From a bacterium (lineage in GTDB: Bacteria > Pseudomonadota > Alphaproteobacteria > Rhodobacterales > Rhodobacteraceae), in NCBI GenBank assembly GCA_016124195.1, contig WGOE01000008.1:1-40681 (forward strand): 40,681 nt of DNA. Direction: 5' to 3'. The notes under the pieces are model-generated. The model did not search any database, was not told the origin of the DNA, and was given only the letters and a program-made list of their open reading frames with translations. A program made the translations under genes and the position numbers. Positions within the stretch are counted from its first letter, which is position 1. Each line of letters opens with the position of its first letter. Positions 26,466-36,810 of this stretch are shown here, one piece after another.

Positions 26466-28202
26466 ATGAAACTGACCCTGACGACAACTGCGATGGCGCT
26501 TGCGCTAAGCACCGTTTCGTTACCGGCTTGGGCTGACATGGGGGCTGCGAAGAAATTTCTCGCCTCCGAGATCGGCGACCTGACCACGCTCTCTCCGGCC
26601 GACCAGGAGAAAGAGATGCAGTGGTTCATCGACGCCGCCAAGCCCTATCAGGGCATGGAGATCCATGTCGTTTCGGAATCGCTGACCACCCACAAGTACG
26701 AATCCGAAGTCCTCGCTCCGGCCTTCACCGCGATCACCGGCATCAAGGTCGTGCATGACATCATCCAGGAGGGCGATGTCGTCGAGAAGATCCAGACCCA
26801 GATGCAGACGGGCGAGAACATCTACGACGCCTATATCAACGACAGCGACTTCATCGGCACGCACTGGCGCTATGGCCAGGTCCGCGACCTGACCGACTGG
26901 ATGGCCGGCGAGGGCAAGGATGTCACCGACCCGATGCTGGACCTCAAGGACTTCATCGGCCTGTCCTTCACCACCGCTCCGGACGGCAAGCTGTACCAGA
27001 TGCCCGACCAGCAGTTCGCGAACCTCTACTGGTTCCGCTACGACTGGTTCAGCGATCCCAAGACCCAGGCCGACTTCAAGGCCAAGTACGGCTACGATCT
27101 CGGCGTGCCGGTCAACTGGTCAGCCTATGAGGACATCGCCCAGTTCTTCACCGGCCGCGACATGAGCTATATCGGCGGGCCGGCCAAGGTCTATGGCAAC
27201 ATGGATTACGGCAAGAAGGACCCGAGCCTAGGTTGGCGGTTCACCGATGCGTGGCTCTCGATGGCCGGAAACGGCGACAAGGGCCTGCCGAACGGCAAGC
27301 CGGTGGACGAATGGGGCATCAAGGTTGACGAGAACTCGCGTCCCGTCGGTTCTTGCGTGGCGCGTGGGGGCGACACCAACGGTCCCGCCGCGGTCTATGC
27401 CGTGCAGAAATACCTCGACTGGCTGAAGAACTACGCCCCGCCCTCGGCGGAAGGCATGACCTTCGGCGAGGCAGGTCCCGTCCCGGCCCAGGGTGAAGTC
27501 GCCCAGCAGATCTTCTGGTACACCGCCTTCACCGCCGACATGGTGAAGCCCGGCCTGCCCGTGGTGAATGCCGATGGCACGCCGAAGTGGCGCATGGCGC
27601 CCAGCCCGCATGGCGTCTACTGGAAGGACGGCATGAAGCTCGGTTATCAGGACGTGGGGTCGTGGACGCTGATGAAGTCCACGCCGGTCGACCGCGCCAA
27701 GGCCGCCTGGCTTTACGCGCAGTTCGTGACCTCGAAGCTGGTGGACGTGAAGAAGAGCCATGTCGGCCTGACCTTCATCCGCGAGTCGACCATCCACGAC
27801 AAGAGCTTCACCGAACGTGCCCCGATGCTGGGCGGTCTGGTCGAGTTCTACCGCTCGCCGGCCCGCGTCCAGTGGACCCCCACGGGCACCAACGTGCCGG
27901 ATTATCCGAAGCTCGCGCAACTGTGGTGGCAGAACATCGGCGATGCGTCCTCGGGCGCCAAGACCGTGCAAGCCGCGATGGATTCGCTGTGCGCCGACCA
28001 GGAAAAGGTCCTGGGCCGGATCGAGAAGTCGGGCAAGCAGGGCGACATCGGTCCCAAGCTGGCCGCCGAGCATGATCTCGCCTTCTGGAACGCCGATGCC
28101 GTGGCCAAGGGCAATCTCGCGCCGCAGTTGAAGATCGCGGAAGAAAAGGAAAAGCCGGTCACCGTGAACTACGACGAGCTGATCAAGTCCTGGCAGCAAT
28201 GA
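26466..28202 (+). CDS. glpV: Glycerol ABC transporter substrate-binding protein GlpV
   Basis: A 578-residue periplasmic binding protein, large as is usual for GlpV. The signal peptide is residues 1-23 (core TTTAMALALSTVSLP, cleavage after AWA). The mature part contains ITGIKVVHDIIQEGDVVEKIQTQMQ near residue 100 and aromatic-rich regions such as FANLYWFRYDWFSDP. It ends near KPVTVNYDELIKSWQQ, with Trp/Tyr residues as in glycerol-binding family members. GGGAGGA at about 26453-26459 is a strong ribosome site. Hairpins on both sides suggest that its message is stabilised so that more binding protein than permease is made. Confidence 0.92.
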   Translation: MKLTLTTTAMALALSTVSLPAWADMGAAKKFLASEIGDLTTLSPADQEKEMQWFIDAAKPYQGMEIHVVSESLTTHKYESEVLAPAFTAITGIKVVHDIIQEGDVVEKIQTQMQTGENIYDAYINDSDFIGTHWRYGQVRDLTDWMAGEGKDVTDPMLDLKDFIGLSFTTAPDGKLYQMPDQQFANLYWFRYDWFSDPKTQADFKAKYGYDLGVPVNWSAYEDIAQFFTGRDMSYIGGPAKVYGNMDYGKKDPSLGWRFTDAWLSMAGNGDKGLPNGKPVDEWGIKVDENSRPVGSCVARGGDTNGPAAVYAVQKYLDWLKNYAPPSAEGMTFGEAGPVPAQGEVAQQIFWYTAFTADMVKPGLPVVNADGTPKWRMAPSPHGVYWKDGMKLGYQDVGSWTLMKSTPVDRAKAAWLYAQFVTSKLVDVKKSHVGLTFIRESTIHDKSFTERAPMLGGLVEFYRSPARVQWTPTGTNVPDYPKLAQLWWQNIGDASSGAKTVQAAMDSLCADQEKVLGRIEKSGKQGDIGPKLAAEHDLAFWNADAVAKGNLAPQLKIAEEKEKPVTVNYDELIKSWQQ

Positions 28203-28208
28203 CACCGG

Positions 28209-28238
28209 GGGACCGGGCGGCTTCTGTCGCCCGGTCCC
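28209..28238 (+). terminator. Strong hairpin after glpV (partial terminator or mRNA stabiliser)
   Basis: GGGACCGGGCG (28209-28219) pairs with CGCCCGGTCCC (28228-28238): 11 perfect pairs with an eight-base loop, then GCCTTTG. The T-run is short, so termination is probably partial and allows glpK expression. Such stems often protect binding-protein messages from 3' decay. Confidence 0.6.
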
Positions 28239-28271
28239 GCCTTTGATGACGGACCGCAGCGGAACGGCTCC

Positions 28272-29755
<1,484 letters not shown>

Positions 29756-29759
<4 letters not shown>

Positions 29760-30703
29760 CCAGGCCGCCCGGCCCGGCGGCGGGTCCGACCGCGATCTTC
29801 CGGCAGGTGATCGAGGCGCTGAACCGCGGCGCGCCCGAGGCGGCCATGGTCGGGGTCCAGCATTTGCTGGCCACCGCGCCGCGGGATCCTGCGGTGCAGC
29901 AACTGGCAGCCCAGGTCCAGTTCGCGCGCGGCGGGCTGGCGCAGGCCGAAGCCCATGTCCGCGCCAGCCTTGATCTGCGGCCCGATCATCCGCCCACGCT
30001 GATCCTTGCGGGGCGGATTGCCCGGGCGGCCGGGAACCTGCCGCTTGCCCGGTCGCGTCTGGACCGCGCCGCGGCGCTTGCGCCCGACCTGCCCGATCCC
30101 GCCTTCGAGGCGGCCGCCGTCCGGCTCGCCGCCGGGGAGGCGGAGGCCGACCTGCCGGTTGCCGATCTGGCGCGCCGCTTTCCCCGGCATGCCCCCGGCT
30201 GGATCGACCTTGGCCGGGCGTTCGAGGCCCGAGGTCTGGCCCAAGCGGCCTTGGCGGCCTATCGGCGGGCCGAGCCGATCTTGCCCTCCGCCGCGCTGTT
30301 CAGCGCCATGGCGGGTCTTTTGCTGCAGACGGGCCAGCCCGCACTGGCCGAAGCCGCGCTGGATGCGGCGCTGCGGCTGGACCCCCGCTTCGTTCCGGCC
30401 TGGTTCAAACTGGGGCTGGTCCGGCAGGATCGCCGCGATCTGGCCGGTGCGGCCGAGGCCTATCGCCAGGCCCTGTCCCTGCGCCCCGATACCGCCGAAG
30501 TCGAGACGAACCTGGGCATCGTCCTGCAGGAGGCGGGCGACCTGGCCGAGGCCAAACGCGCCTATGGCCGCGCGATCCTGCTGCGCGGCGAAAGTTTCGG
30601 CCCGATCGCGCAGGCCCTGACCATGGCGCCCACCGGAGAGCTGTGGCTGGACCTTGGGGCGCTTCGGGCTCACCTCTGCGAACTGGGCCGCTTGCCGCGA
30701 TAG
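29756..30703 (+). CDS. TPR-repeat protein
   Basis: A 315-residue protein made largely of tetratricopeptide repeats. Helical pairs with the TPR pattern include [82 protein letters not shown] and [43 protein letters not shown]. At least five units can be counted. There is no signal peptide, so it is probably a cytoplasmic scaffold. It is coupled to glpK by a four-base overlap, but a role in glycerol metabolism is not implied by the domain. It converges on the next gene, with 34 bases of overlap at the 3' ends. Confidence 0.85.
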
Positions 30704-31383
30704 CGCTTGCGATAGACCCCGGGTGCGTCCAGCAAGTCGCGCGCCGTCCTGTCATAGTCGCGGGCCTCTTCGTCCGAAAAGACCGCGCAGTCCAGATCCA
30801 GCGCCGCGCGCTCGACCGGAAAGCACTGCGCCACCGGGGTGCCGGCCGGCAGGACGCCTTCAAACTCCGCATCCTCCCAGATCGCGGGAAACAGGACCCC
30901 GACCTGATGGAAGCGGTCGCTGTCGACCAGACCGCTGAGCGTGCGGAACGGCAGGTCGGGACGGTTCACCGGATGGGTGGCGAAGATCGAATAGCCTGGG
31001 TCCAGCCGGATCGTCCAGAAGCTGTTGAACTTGATCGCCACCCGCCCGCCGGTGTCCAGCGGCGCGCCGGACAGCTGTTCCGCGACATGAAAGCTGAGCG
31101 GTGCACGGGGATGCATCTCGACCGTCAGGGGGGCGAGGTCCCAGGACCACGAGAACCGGCCGCCGGCCACCGTGACGTCGCAGGGCAACGTCATCAGGAA
31201 GCCGTGGCTCATGGCATCGACGAAGGGCGGGCATTGCTTGACCGTTCGCACCGTGGTGCCATGCGCGGGCGAGAGCGCCTCTGCCGGCATCCGGCGCAGC
31301 CAGTCCGGCAGGCCGTCGCGCGCGGGCACGGGGCGCGGCAGGCGGTCGATCAGGGCCGGATCGCACCGAAACTGGATTCTCAT
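30670..31383 (-). CDS. Conserved protein of unknown function
   Basis: A 237-residue soluble protein without signal peptide or membrane segment. Striking motifs are KQCPPFVDAMSHGFLMTLPCDVTV near residue 48, FSWSWDL, VAIKFNSFWTIRLDPGYSIFATHPVNRPDLPF near 120-150, FHQVGVLFPAIWED, and a C-terminal [10 protein letters not shown] recall unnamed relatives of this kind in Rhodobacteraceae, but cannot name a family with confidence. The pattern of Trp/Phe-rich strands suggests a mostly beta fold. It overlaps the TPR gene tail to tail. No function is proposed. Confidence 0.75.
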   Translation of the reverse strand: MRIQFRCDPALIDRLPRPVPARDGLPDWLRRMPAEALSPAHGTTVRTVKQCPPFVDAMSHGFLMTLPCDVTVAGGRFSWSWDLAPLTVEMHPRAPLSFHVAEQLSGAPLDTGGRVAIKFNSFWTIRLDPGYSIFATHPVNRPDLPFRTLSGLVDSDRFHQVGVLFPAIWEDAEFEGVLPAGTPVAQCFPVERAALDLDCAVFSDEEARDYDRTARDLLDAPGVYRKRYRGKRPSSQR

Positions 31384-31501
31384 GGCGTCTCCAAACTCTG
31401 GCCGGCGGGTGGCGGGCCCCGCGGCAGGCGTCCGGTTGAACTTAGTCCAAGGACGGATGGGCCGTCAAAGCCGGATCGGAACGGTTCCTGAATCCCCGTG
31501 A

Positions 31502-33432
31502 TCACGCGGCAGGCAATGGCGCCGGTCGGCCCTTGATCGCGATCTCGACGGCCTGGGGGCCAGAGTGGGCGATCGGGGGCGCAACGGGGCCCGGTCCACC
31601 GCCATGTCACGTGGCGCATCGCCCCGCACCCCGTTGATCAGACGAGAGACCTTCAACCGCCGGATCATCGTCTCGGCCTGGGTCGCGTCTAATGGGGCAC
31701 GCGCGCATGGGCGCTCATCGAAAAGCTCGACCAATGTGCCACCCGGCGAGACCATGACCAAGGGGGCGCAATCCGGATCCACAACGCAGCCGAAGGTCAG
31801 TTCGCCCCCCTTCTCAACCATGGTTTGCACGATGACGCGGGGCCCCAAACGGGCCGACAGGTCGGCGCAGGCGGCCAGGAGCGCCGTGAGTTCGCGAAGG
31901 CTCAGGATCACCCCCCGGCTGTGGCTTTTGTGGCCGATCCCCTCGGCCGTCTTCAGGACCAGCGGGAAGCCCATGACCTGTGCCGCCGCGGTCACCGCGT
32001 CAGAGGTCTGGCAGACCACGCTTTGGGCAGTCGTCAGGCCGAAAGATCGCAAGAGATAAGGGCTTGCGAATTCGTCCATCCTGGCGGGTAGGTACCCTGC
32101 CCAAGGCGTGATCATGTTGTCGCGCGCGGTAGGCGCTTAGGGCCAGGCCTGTACCTTGCGGACCGCCGTCATCATCGTGGCAGCGCCGTTCAGACAGGGG
32201 ATGCCACGGTCCGCCACCTCGTCCACCAACCGTCGATCATGGGCGAGGCCGAAGCTGGAATAGAGGAAACAAGGCATGGAGGTCAGGTCGGGCAGCGCCT
32301 TGGCAGGCTTTAAAAGCTTCGGCTCATACGGCTAATCGTCGCGGAAATCGACGTCCAGCCCAACCATCGAAACCCCCGGCGCATCGGCCAGTGCTTTCAG
32401 GCCCCGCTCTAAGACCTTGGGGAATTCGTCGGTCAGATCGGCGGCGCAATCCTGCGGGTTCGAAGGCGCCAGCTCGGGCGGCAGCGCCGTGCGCAAGGCG
32501 GCGAGGGTCGCAGGGCTCGGGCGGGCCAGCGGCGTGCGGGTCTCGGCGGCGAGGTCCACCTGCATCTCGCGCAAGCCCCCGCTGTCGGTGACGCGGCCAA
32601 CGCCGCCCGGCCGGGGTTTGCGACCCGAGGCACAAGGCAGTGCGGCGCGCGTCAGTTCTTCGACCGTCTCGACCGCAATCACGCCGCATTCCTCGAACAC
32701 GGCCGCTTAGGCCGCATTCGATCCTGCCAGCGCCCCGGTGTGCGAGCGGGCCAGCCGGGCGCCTTCTTCGGTGAGCCCGACCTTGCAGACCACCACCGGC
32801 ACCCCGCGTGCACGAGCCAGCTTCAGCGCCTCTACAAGCCCCTCGGGGTTGCGGGCCGCTTCCATGAAGACGGCTTTCGCCTTGGTTATCTCGCGCCCGG
32901 CGGCACAGGCGATATGTTCGTCGACCGTCGCACCGATTTCCTGCTCCGGCGAGACCATCAGATCAAAGCGGAAGCGCGGGTCGTTCATGCCCATGACAGT
33001 GAAAACGCTGCCGTAATGGGCGATCATCGAGATTCCTCCGGGCCTCAGATGACCCGCGCCGTAAAAGCTGGCCACGGCAGTGAGGCGGGTGTTGATGAAT
33101 CCCATGCCAGAGCCGCCGCAGACTGGAATATTGGCGTCGGCGGCGATGGATGTCAGGCGCGCGAGCAGCGGCTTGCCCCCGGCCGTCGCACCGTGGCAAC
33201 TGTCAAAGATCACCGCCGTTTTCGCGCCCTTGGCGACGGCGCCCAGAAGCGCGCGCTCCAGATTGGCACCGCCGACGCCCAGGACAGCCACGTCGCGGGC
33301 ATGGTCCATTGGGGGCTGCTCATCATCCTGCCTTATCTGAAAAGGGGGGGGCGCCCCCGGATTTCGTTGCAGTGGCAAGAGGTTCCGTGCAGGCGCGTAG
33401 GTTGGCAATTCGGTCAATCCGCCTGCCATCAT
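31502..33432 (-). pseudogene. ADP-forming acyl-CoA synthetase (acetate-CoA ligase type), broken
   Basis: Read downwards from 33432, one frame carries most of an ADP-forming acyl-CoA synthetase, broken by TAA at 32709-32707, TAG at 32334-32332 and TAA at 32139-32137. Segments in order: VAVLGVGGANLERALLGAVAKGAKTAVIFDSCHG, VCGGSGMGFIN, KAVFMEAARNPEGLVEAL, RSHTGALAGSN (CoA-ligase domains), TDSGGLREMQVDLAAE, IPCLNGAATMMTAVR, and the ATP-grasp part VLKTAEGIGHKSHSRGV with VIVQTMVEKGGELTFG. The N-terminal ~90 residues and the last ~60 are missing or scrambled. The family makes acyl-CoA from acid, CoA and ATP. The gene lies 27 bases after the flavoprotein gene, likely once one operon. Confidence 0.85.
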
Positions 33433-33459
33433 GACGCGGTCTCATGATCGCAGGCGAGT

Positions 33460-35382
33460 TCAGATCGCGCAGGCGGCTTTCAGTCCTTCGAAGACGGCTT
33501 CTTCGGCGGTGCGGGCGGCCATGGCATCACCGATGGTCACCAGCTCGACGGGCAGGCCCTCAAGCTCTGCCCGCAGGCGATCTTCGGGCCGGTGACCAAG
33601 GCACAGGACGATGGTATCGGCCTCGGCCTCGATCGCTGCCCCGCTGGCGGTGTGTTGCAGATAGACGGTGCCACCTGCGACCCCGTAAAGCCGGGCATAG
33701 GGCGTCACCCTGACACCAAGCCCGTGCAGCCGCGCGGCCAGATCGTCGCGGACATAAAGCGGCAATTGACCGCCAAGCGCGGGGGCCGTCAGCGCCAGTT
33801 CAACGCTGCAGCCCTGGCTGACCAAGGCCTCGGCAATCCCCGGACCGATCCAGTCGGCCCGCCAGTCGGCCACCAGCACCCGCCGCCCGGTCTTGGCACC
33901 TTGCAGCACCTGCCATGCCGTCAGGATCTGTACCGAGCCATCCTCGGGCAGTTCCGGCTGATAGGGCTGAGCGCCTGTGGCAAGGATCACCACATCGGGG
34001 GCCTCGGCGGCAACCCGCGCGCGATCAACCCGCAAGCCACGCCGGACATGGACCTGTGCCAGTTCCATCTCGCGCGACAGGTTGGTGATGATGCCGCCGA
34101 ATTCGGCCCGGCGCGGCAACAATTGCGCCAGCCGGGCTTGCCCGCCCAATTGCGCCTCGGCCTCAAAAAGCGTCACCTCATGACCGCGGGCCGCTGCCAC
34201 GGCGGCGGCCTTCATCCCGGCCGGGCCACCACCCACCACCATCACCCGCTTGCGCCGCACGGCGGGGGTCAGCTTGCCGAACCGCAGCTCGCGCCCGGTT
34301 TCGGGATGCTGGATGCAGGAGATCGGCAGGCCGCGATGGAAGTGACCGATGCAGGCCTGATTGCAGCCGATGCAGGCGCGGATATCGTCGAAGCGGCCTG
34401 CTTGCGCCTTGACCGGCATCTCGGGGTCCGCGATCAGCGCCCGGGTCATGCCACACATGTCGGCTTGCCCCGCGGCAAGGATCGCTTCGGCCACCTGAGG
34501 CTGGTTGATCCGCCCGGCCACGAAAACCGGCACCGAGACCGCCTGTTTCACCCGTGCGGCGGCATTGGCCAGATAGCCCGCGGCATAGGCCATGGGCGGC
34601 ACGATATGGACAGCCCCGGCCATGGTGGCCGAGGTGCCGACCGTCACGTTCAGATAATCCACCAGGGGTTCAAGGCTGCGGCAGGCCTCCAGCATCTCTT
34701 CGGCCTGCAACCCGGCCTCCTCTCGTTCATCCGCGGAAATCCGCATCCCGATGATGAAATCGTCCGGCACTGCGGCGCGCATTGCCTGAAGACAATCGCG
34801 CAGGAATTTGGTCCGGTCCTGGCCCCAGGCATCGCGGCGCAGATTGACGCGCGGGTTCAGGAATTGCGCGGGCAGATAGCCATGGCTCGCGACATATTCC
34901 ACCCCGTCAAAGCCAGCCGCCGCCAGCCGCGCGGCCGAGGCCGCATAGCCCGCCACGATCTCGGCGATCATCTCCTCGTCCAGTTCGCGCGGCATGACGT
35001 GAAAGCGTTCGTTCGGCACCACTGATGGCGCCCAGGCCACCGCAAGCAGCCCATCCGCGCTTTCCATGATCTCGCGGCCGGGGTGGAAGAGCTGGCTCAG
35101 GATCACTGCCCCCTCGGCATGGACAGCGTCGGCCAGCGCCCGGAAGCCGGGGATGCAGGCGTCCTCGGTGGCCATCAGCAGGTGCGAGGTGTAGCGCGCG
35201 GTCTCGTGCACGCCCGCCACCTGGGTGACGATCAGCCCGACCCCGCCCTTGGCCCGCGCCCGATGATATTCGATCAGGGCCGCGTTGACCGTGCCGTCCG
35301 TTGGCAAGGTGGTGTCATGTCCGGTGGACAGGATGCGGTTGCGGATGACCCGGCCGCGAATGGTCAGCGGAGAGAACAGCAT
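33460..35382 (-). CDS. Old-yellow-enzyme-type Fe-S flavoprotein (NADH:flavin oxidoreductase)
   Basis: A 640-residue protein of the 2,4-dienoyl-CoA reductase / trimethylamine dehydrogenase class. Residues 1-330 are the FMN barrel, with LFSPLTIRGRVIRNRI at the start and GFDGVEYVASHGYLPAQFLNPRVNLRRD near 158-185. A 4Fe-4S site follows with Cys 337, 340, 344 and 356. From about 378 there is a pyridine-nucleotide/FAD module with VVGGGPAGMKAA. The substrate cannot be named; relatives reduce enoyl groups or demethylate amines. The start ATG 35382 follows the cupin stop by one base. A longer reading to 35526 would overlap the cupin gene. It is followed by the broken acyl-CoA synthetase gene. Confidence 0.9.
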   Translation of the reverse strand: MLFSPLTIRGRVIRNRILSTGHDTTLPTDGTVNAALIEYHRARAKGGVGLIVTQVAGVHETARYTSHLLMATEDACIPGFRALADAVHAEGAVILSQLFHPGREIMESADGLLAVAWAPSVVPNERFHVMPRELDEEMIAEIVAGYAASAARLAAAGFDGVEYVASHGYLPAQFLNPRVNLRRDAWGQDRTKFLRDCLQAMRAAVPDDFIIGMRISADEREEAGLQAEEMLEACRSLEPLVDYLNVTVGTSATMAGAVHIVPPMAYAAGYLANAAARVKQAVSVPVFVAGRINQPQVAEAILAAGQADMCGMTRALIADPEMPVKAQAGRFDDIRACIGCNQACIGHFHRGLPISCIQHPETGRELRFGKLTPAVRRKRVMVVGGGPAGMKAAAVAAARGHEVTLFEAEAQLGGQARLAQLLPRRAEFGGIITNLSREMELAQVHVRRGLRVDRARVAAEAPDVVILATGAQPYQPELPEDGSVQILTAWQVLQGAKTGRRVLVADWRADWIGPGIAEALVSQGCSVELALTAPALGGQLPLYVRDDLAARLHGLGVRVTPYARLYGVAGGTVYLQHTASGAAIEAEADTIVLCLGHRPEDRLRAELEGLPVELVTIGDAMAARTAEEAVFEGLKAACAI

Positions 35383-35383
35383 C

Positions 35384-35725
35384 CTACAGCCCTGCCCGCG
35401 CTCGCCAATCGACCGGCGAAAGGGCGTAGAATACTGTCGCCCCATCGCCTTCATACCGCAGCGGCGTGTTGGCGGGCACCCAGAGCACATCGCCTGGCGC
35501 GCAGTCATAGCAGGTCTCGCCGACACGCAGGCGGAATCTGCCTTCCAGCGTCACGATCAGTTCATCATAAAGCACCGTCCAGGCGATCGAGCAGCCGTCA
35601 AACCGCGCCACGCCCGCCCCCATTGAGGCGCTGATCTCGGGCCCCACCAGACGGGCGATCTGGCCGCCTTCACCATAGGCCTCAAAGCGGCGTTCGGCGG
35701 CCTTGTACTGAACGATACCGGTCAT
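35384..35725 (-). CDS. EutQ-like cupin protein
   Basis: A 113-residue single-domain cupin. IARLVGPEISASMGAGVARFDGCSI and VLYDELIVTLEGRFRLRVGE, then PGDVLWVPANTPLRYEG, match EutQ-type cupins annotated in ethanolamine utilisation. Whether it has acetate-kinase-like activity as proposed for enterobacterial EutQ is unknown. No other eut gene is present here, so the label is one of fold only. ATG 35725 is preceded by AGGGGA; a longer reading to 35755 would start inside the operator region. It is the first gene of the minus-strand operon and divergent from the XRE regulator gene. Confidence 0.82.
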   Translation of the reverse strand: MTGIVQYKAAERRFEAYGEGGQIARLVGPEISASMGAGVARFDGCSIAWTVLYDELIVTLEGRFRLRVGETCYDCAPGDVLWVPANTPLRYEGDGATVFYALSPVDWRARAGL

Positions 35726-35770
35726 CAGTTCCCCTGAAGGCTGTGGCTTTGGCACTATGGGGCCCCCGAA

Positions 35771-35797
35771 AGTAAAGAATCAATTCATTTCTTTACT
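35771..35797. promoter_or_regulatory. Perfect palindromic operator between cupin and XRE genes
   Basis: AGTAAAGAA (35771-35779) and TTCTTTACT (35789-35797) are exact inverted copies with a nine-base AT-rich spacer. The site lies 46 bases upstream of the EutQ-like gene and 92 bases upstream of the XRE-cupin gene, in an AT-rich patch within otherwise GC-rich DNA. XRE-family dimers bind such symmetric sites, so it is the likely operator for both directions. Confidence 0.65.
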
Positions 35798-35888
35798 ATT
35801 GAGCATTATTGCACCGCGAATCTTTGATCGATACTTGCCCGCCTCCACAGCACTCACCTACAAATTCTGTACCAGACAGGAGCTCCCC

Positions 35889-36461
35889 GTGCCGCCAGAC
35901 GACAGTCCTTCCGCCGTTCTTGGCGACCGCATCCGCGGATTGCGCAAGCGCCGCGGCATGACACTGGCTGACCTGGCCGCCAAAAGCCGCCTTTCTCCCG
36001 GCTACATCAGCCAGATCGAGCGTGACCTGGCGCGGCCTTCGATCCCGGCGCTGGTCGCGCTCGCCGCCTGTCTGGACGTGACGGTTCAATGGTTCTTCTC
36101 GGGACCGAGCGAGCCGCCAGCGGAAGAGCGCGGCTACGTTGTCCGCGCCCGAAACCGGCTGCGGATCGACTACGACACCGGCATCATCGACGAACTCCTG
36201 ACCCCCAAGCTTTCGGCCCAGGTCGAGATGATCCTGTGCCGGCTGCCTCCCGGCAGTGGCGCGAAAGAGGCCTACAGCCACAAGGGCGACGAGGTGGGAT
36301 TCGTGATGTCCGGCGAAATGGAGCTCTGGGTCGGCGATCGCTGCTTCCACCTTTACGCCGGTGACAGCTGCTCTTTCGCGTCGACCGAGCCTCACCGATA
36401 CCGCAACCCCGGCCCGGTCGAGGCCGTGATCCTCTGGGCGATCAGCCCACCGGCGTTCTAG
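35889..36461 (+). CDS. XRE-family regulator with C-terminal cupin domain
   Basis: A 190-residue regulator. Residues 12-66 form the helix-turn-helix (LGDRIRGLRKRRGMTLADLAAKSRLSPGYISQIERDLARPSIPALVALAACLDV). Residues about 100-188 form a cupin sensor, with YSHKGDEVGFVMSGEMELWVGD and YAGDSCSFASTEPHRYRNPG. This architecture (HipB-cupin, like PuuR) usually senses small amines, acids or amino acids. The GTG start has AGGAG at 35878-35882, six bases upstream, while an in-frame ATG at 35757 lies before the operator. It is divergent from the cupin/flavoprotein operon and probably controls it. Confidence 0.9.
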   Translation: MPPDDSPSAVLGDRIRGLRKRRGMTLADLAAKSRLSPGYISQIERDLARPSIPALVALAACLDVTVQWFFSGPSEPPAEERGYVVRARNRLRIDYDTGIIDELLTPKLSAQVEMILCRLPPGSGAKEAYSHKGDEVGFVMSGEMELWVGDRCFHLYAGDSCSFASTEPHRYRNPGPVEAVILWAISPPAF

Positions 36462-36537
36462 TTCCCGGCTAAATTGCATTGGTACGGCGAAACACATTGC
36501 CGTTCCATTTGGGAGTCCAAATTGCAGGCCAAAGCAA

Positions 36538-36557
36538 AGGCTGTGCAAACACAGCCT
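36538..36557 (+). other. Perfect 8-bp hairpin AGGCTGTG-CAAA-CACAGCCT
   Basis: An eight-pair stem with a four-base loop lies 76 bases after the XRE-cupin stop codon. It stands directly before a second, GC-rich hairpin with a T-rich tail. Together they look like a tandem terminator. The 76-base leader between stop and hairpin is AT-richer than the surroundings and shows no gene. Confidence 0.5.
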
Positions 36558-36559
36558 CT

Positions 36560-36590
36560 GGCCCGGTCCTTCGACCCGGGCCTTTGCCTT
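36560..36590 (+). terminator. Intrinsic terminator after the XRE-cupin gene
   Basis: GGCCCGG (36560-36566) pairs with CCGGGCC (36576-36582), followed by TTTGCCTT. The stem is short but GC-only. The T-rich tail and location about 100 bases past the stop support termination of the + strand transcript. Confidence 0.6.
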
Positions 36591-36708
36591 GACAATCGGG
36601 CGCAGCGGGGGGCGAGACGGGACCAGATCAGAGACGAACCCTTGATGTCCTCGGCATCAAAGCCTTTGGCGTGGATCGGGTCGGCGAAGCTCGGATCGTC
36701 CAGCTTCG

Positions 36709-36810
36709 GGCGACCACTTCTCGGTCGATGACACACTGGTGAAGGCCCGGCCGTCCATGAATAGCTTCCAGCCGAAGGGTGCCGATGCACCGCCCGACGG
36801 CGATCCGGCG
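36709..36810 (+). pseudogene. IS5-family transposase, central remnant
   Basis: The frame reads DHFSVDDTLVKARPSMNSFQ then PKGADAPPDGDPA. It matches the catalytic start of IS5-group transposases, where DHFSVDGTLVKAWASMKSFQPK-like sequence contains the first catalytic Asp. Only about 34 residues remain, and the frame before it is interrupted. It belongs to the same transposase type as the N-terminal piece at 18595-18816, but covers a different part. I saw no inverted repeats. The rest of the 36591-37101 gap has no recognisable gene. Confidence 0.6.

Noticed and set aside
36474-36537. tRNA-like stretch after the XRE-cupin gene
   Set aside because: No acceptor stem pairing and no T-arm consensus could be found.
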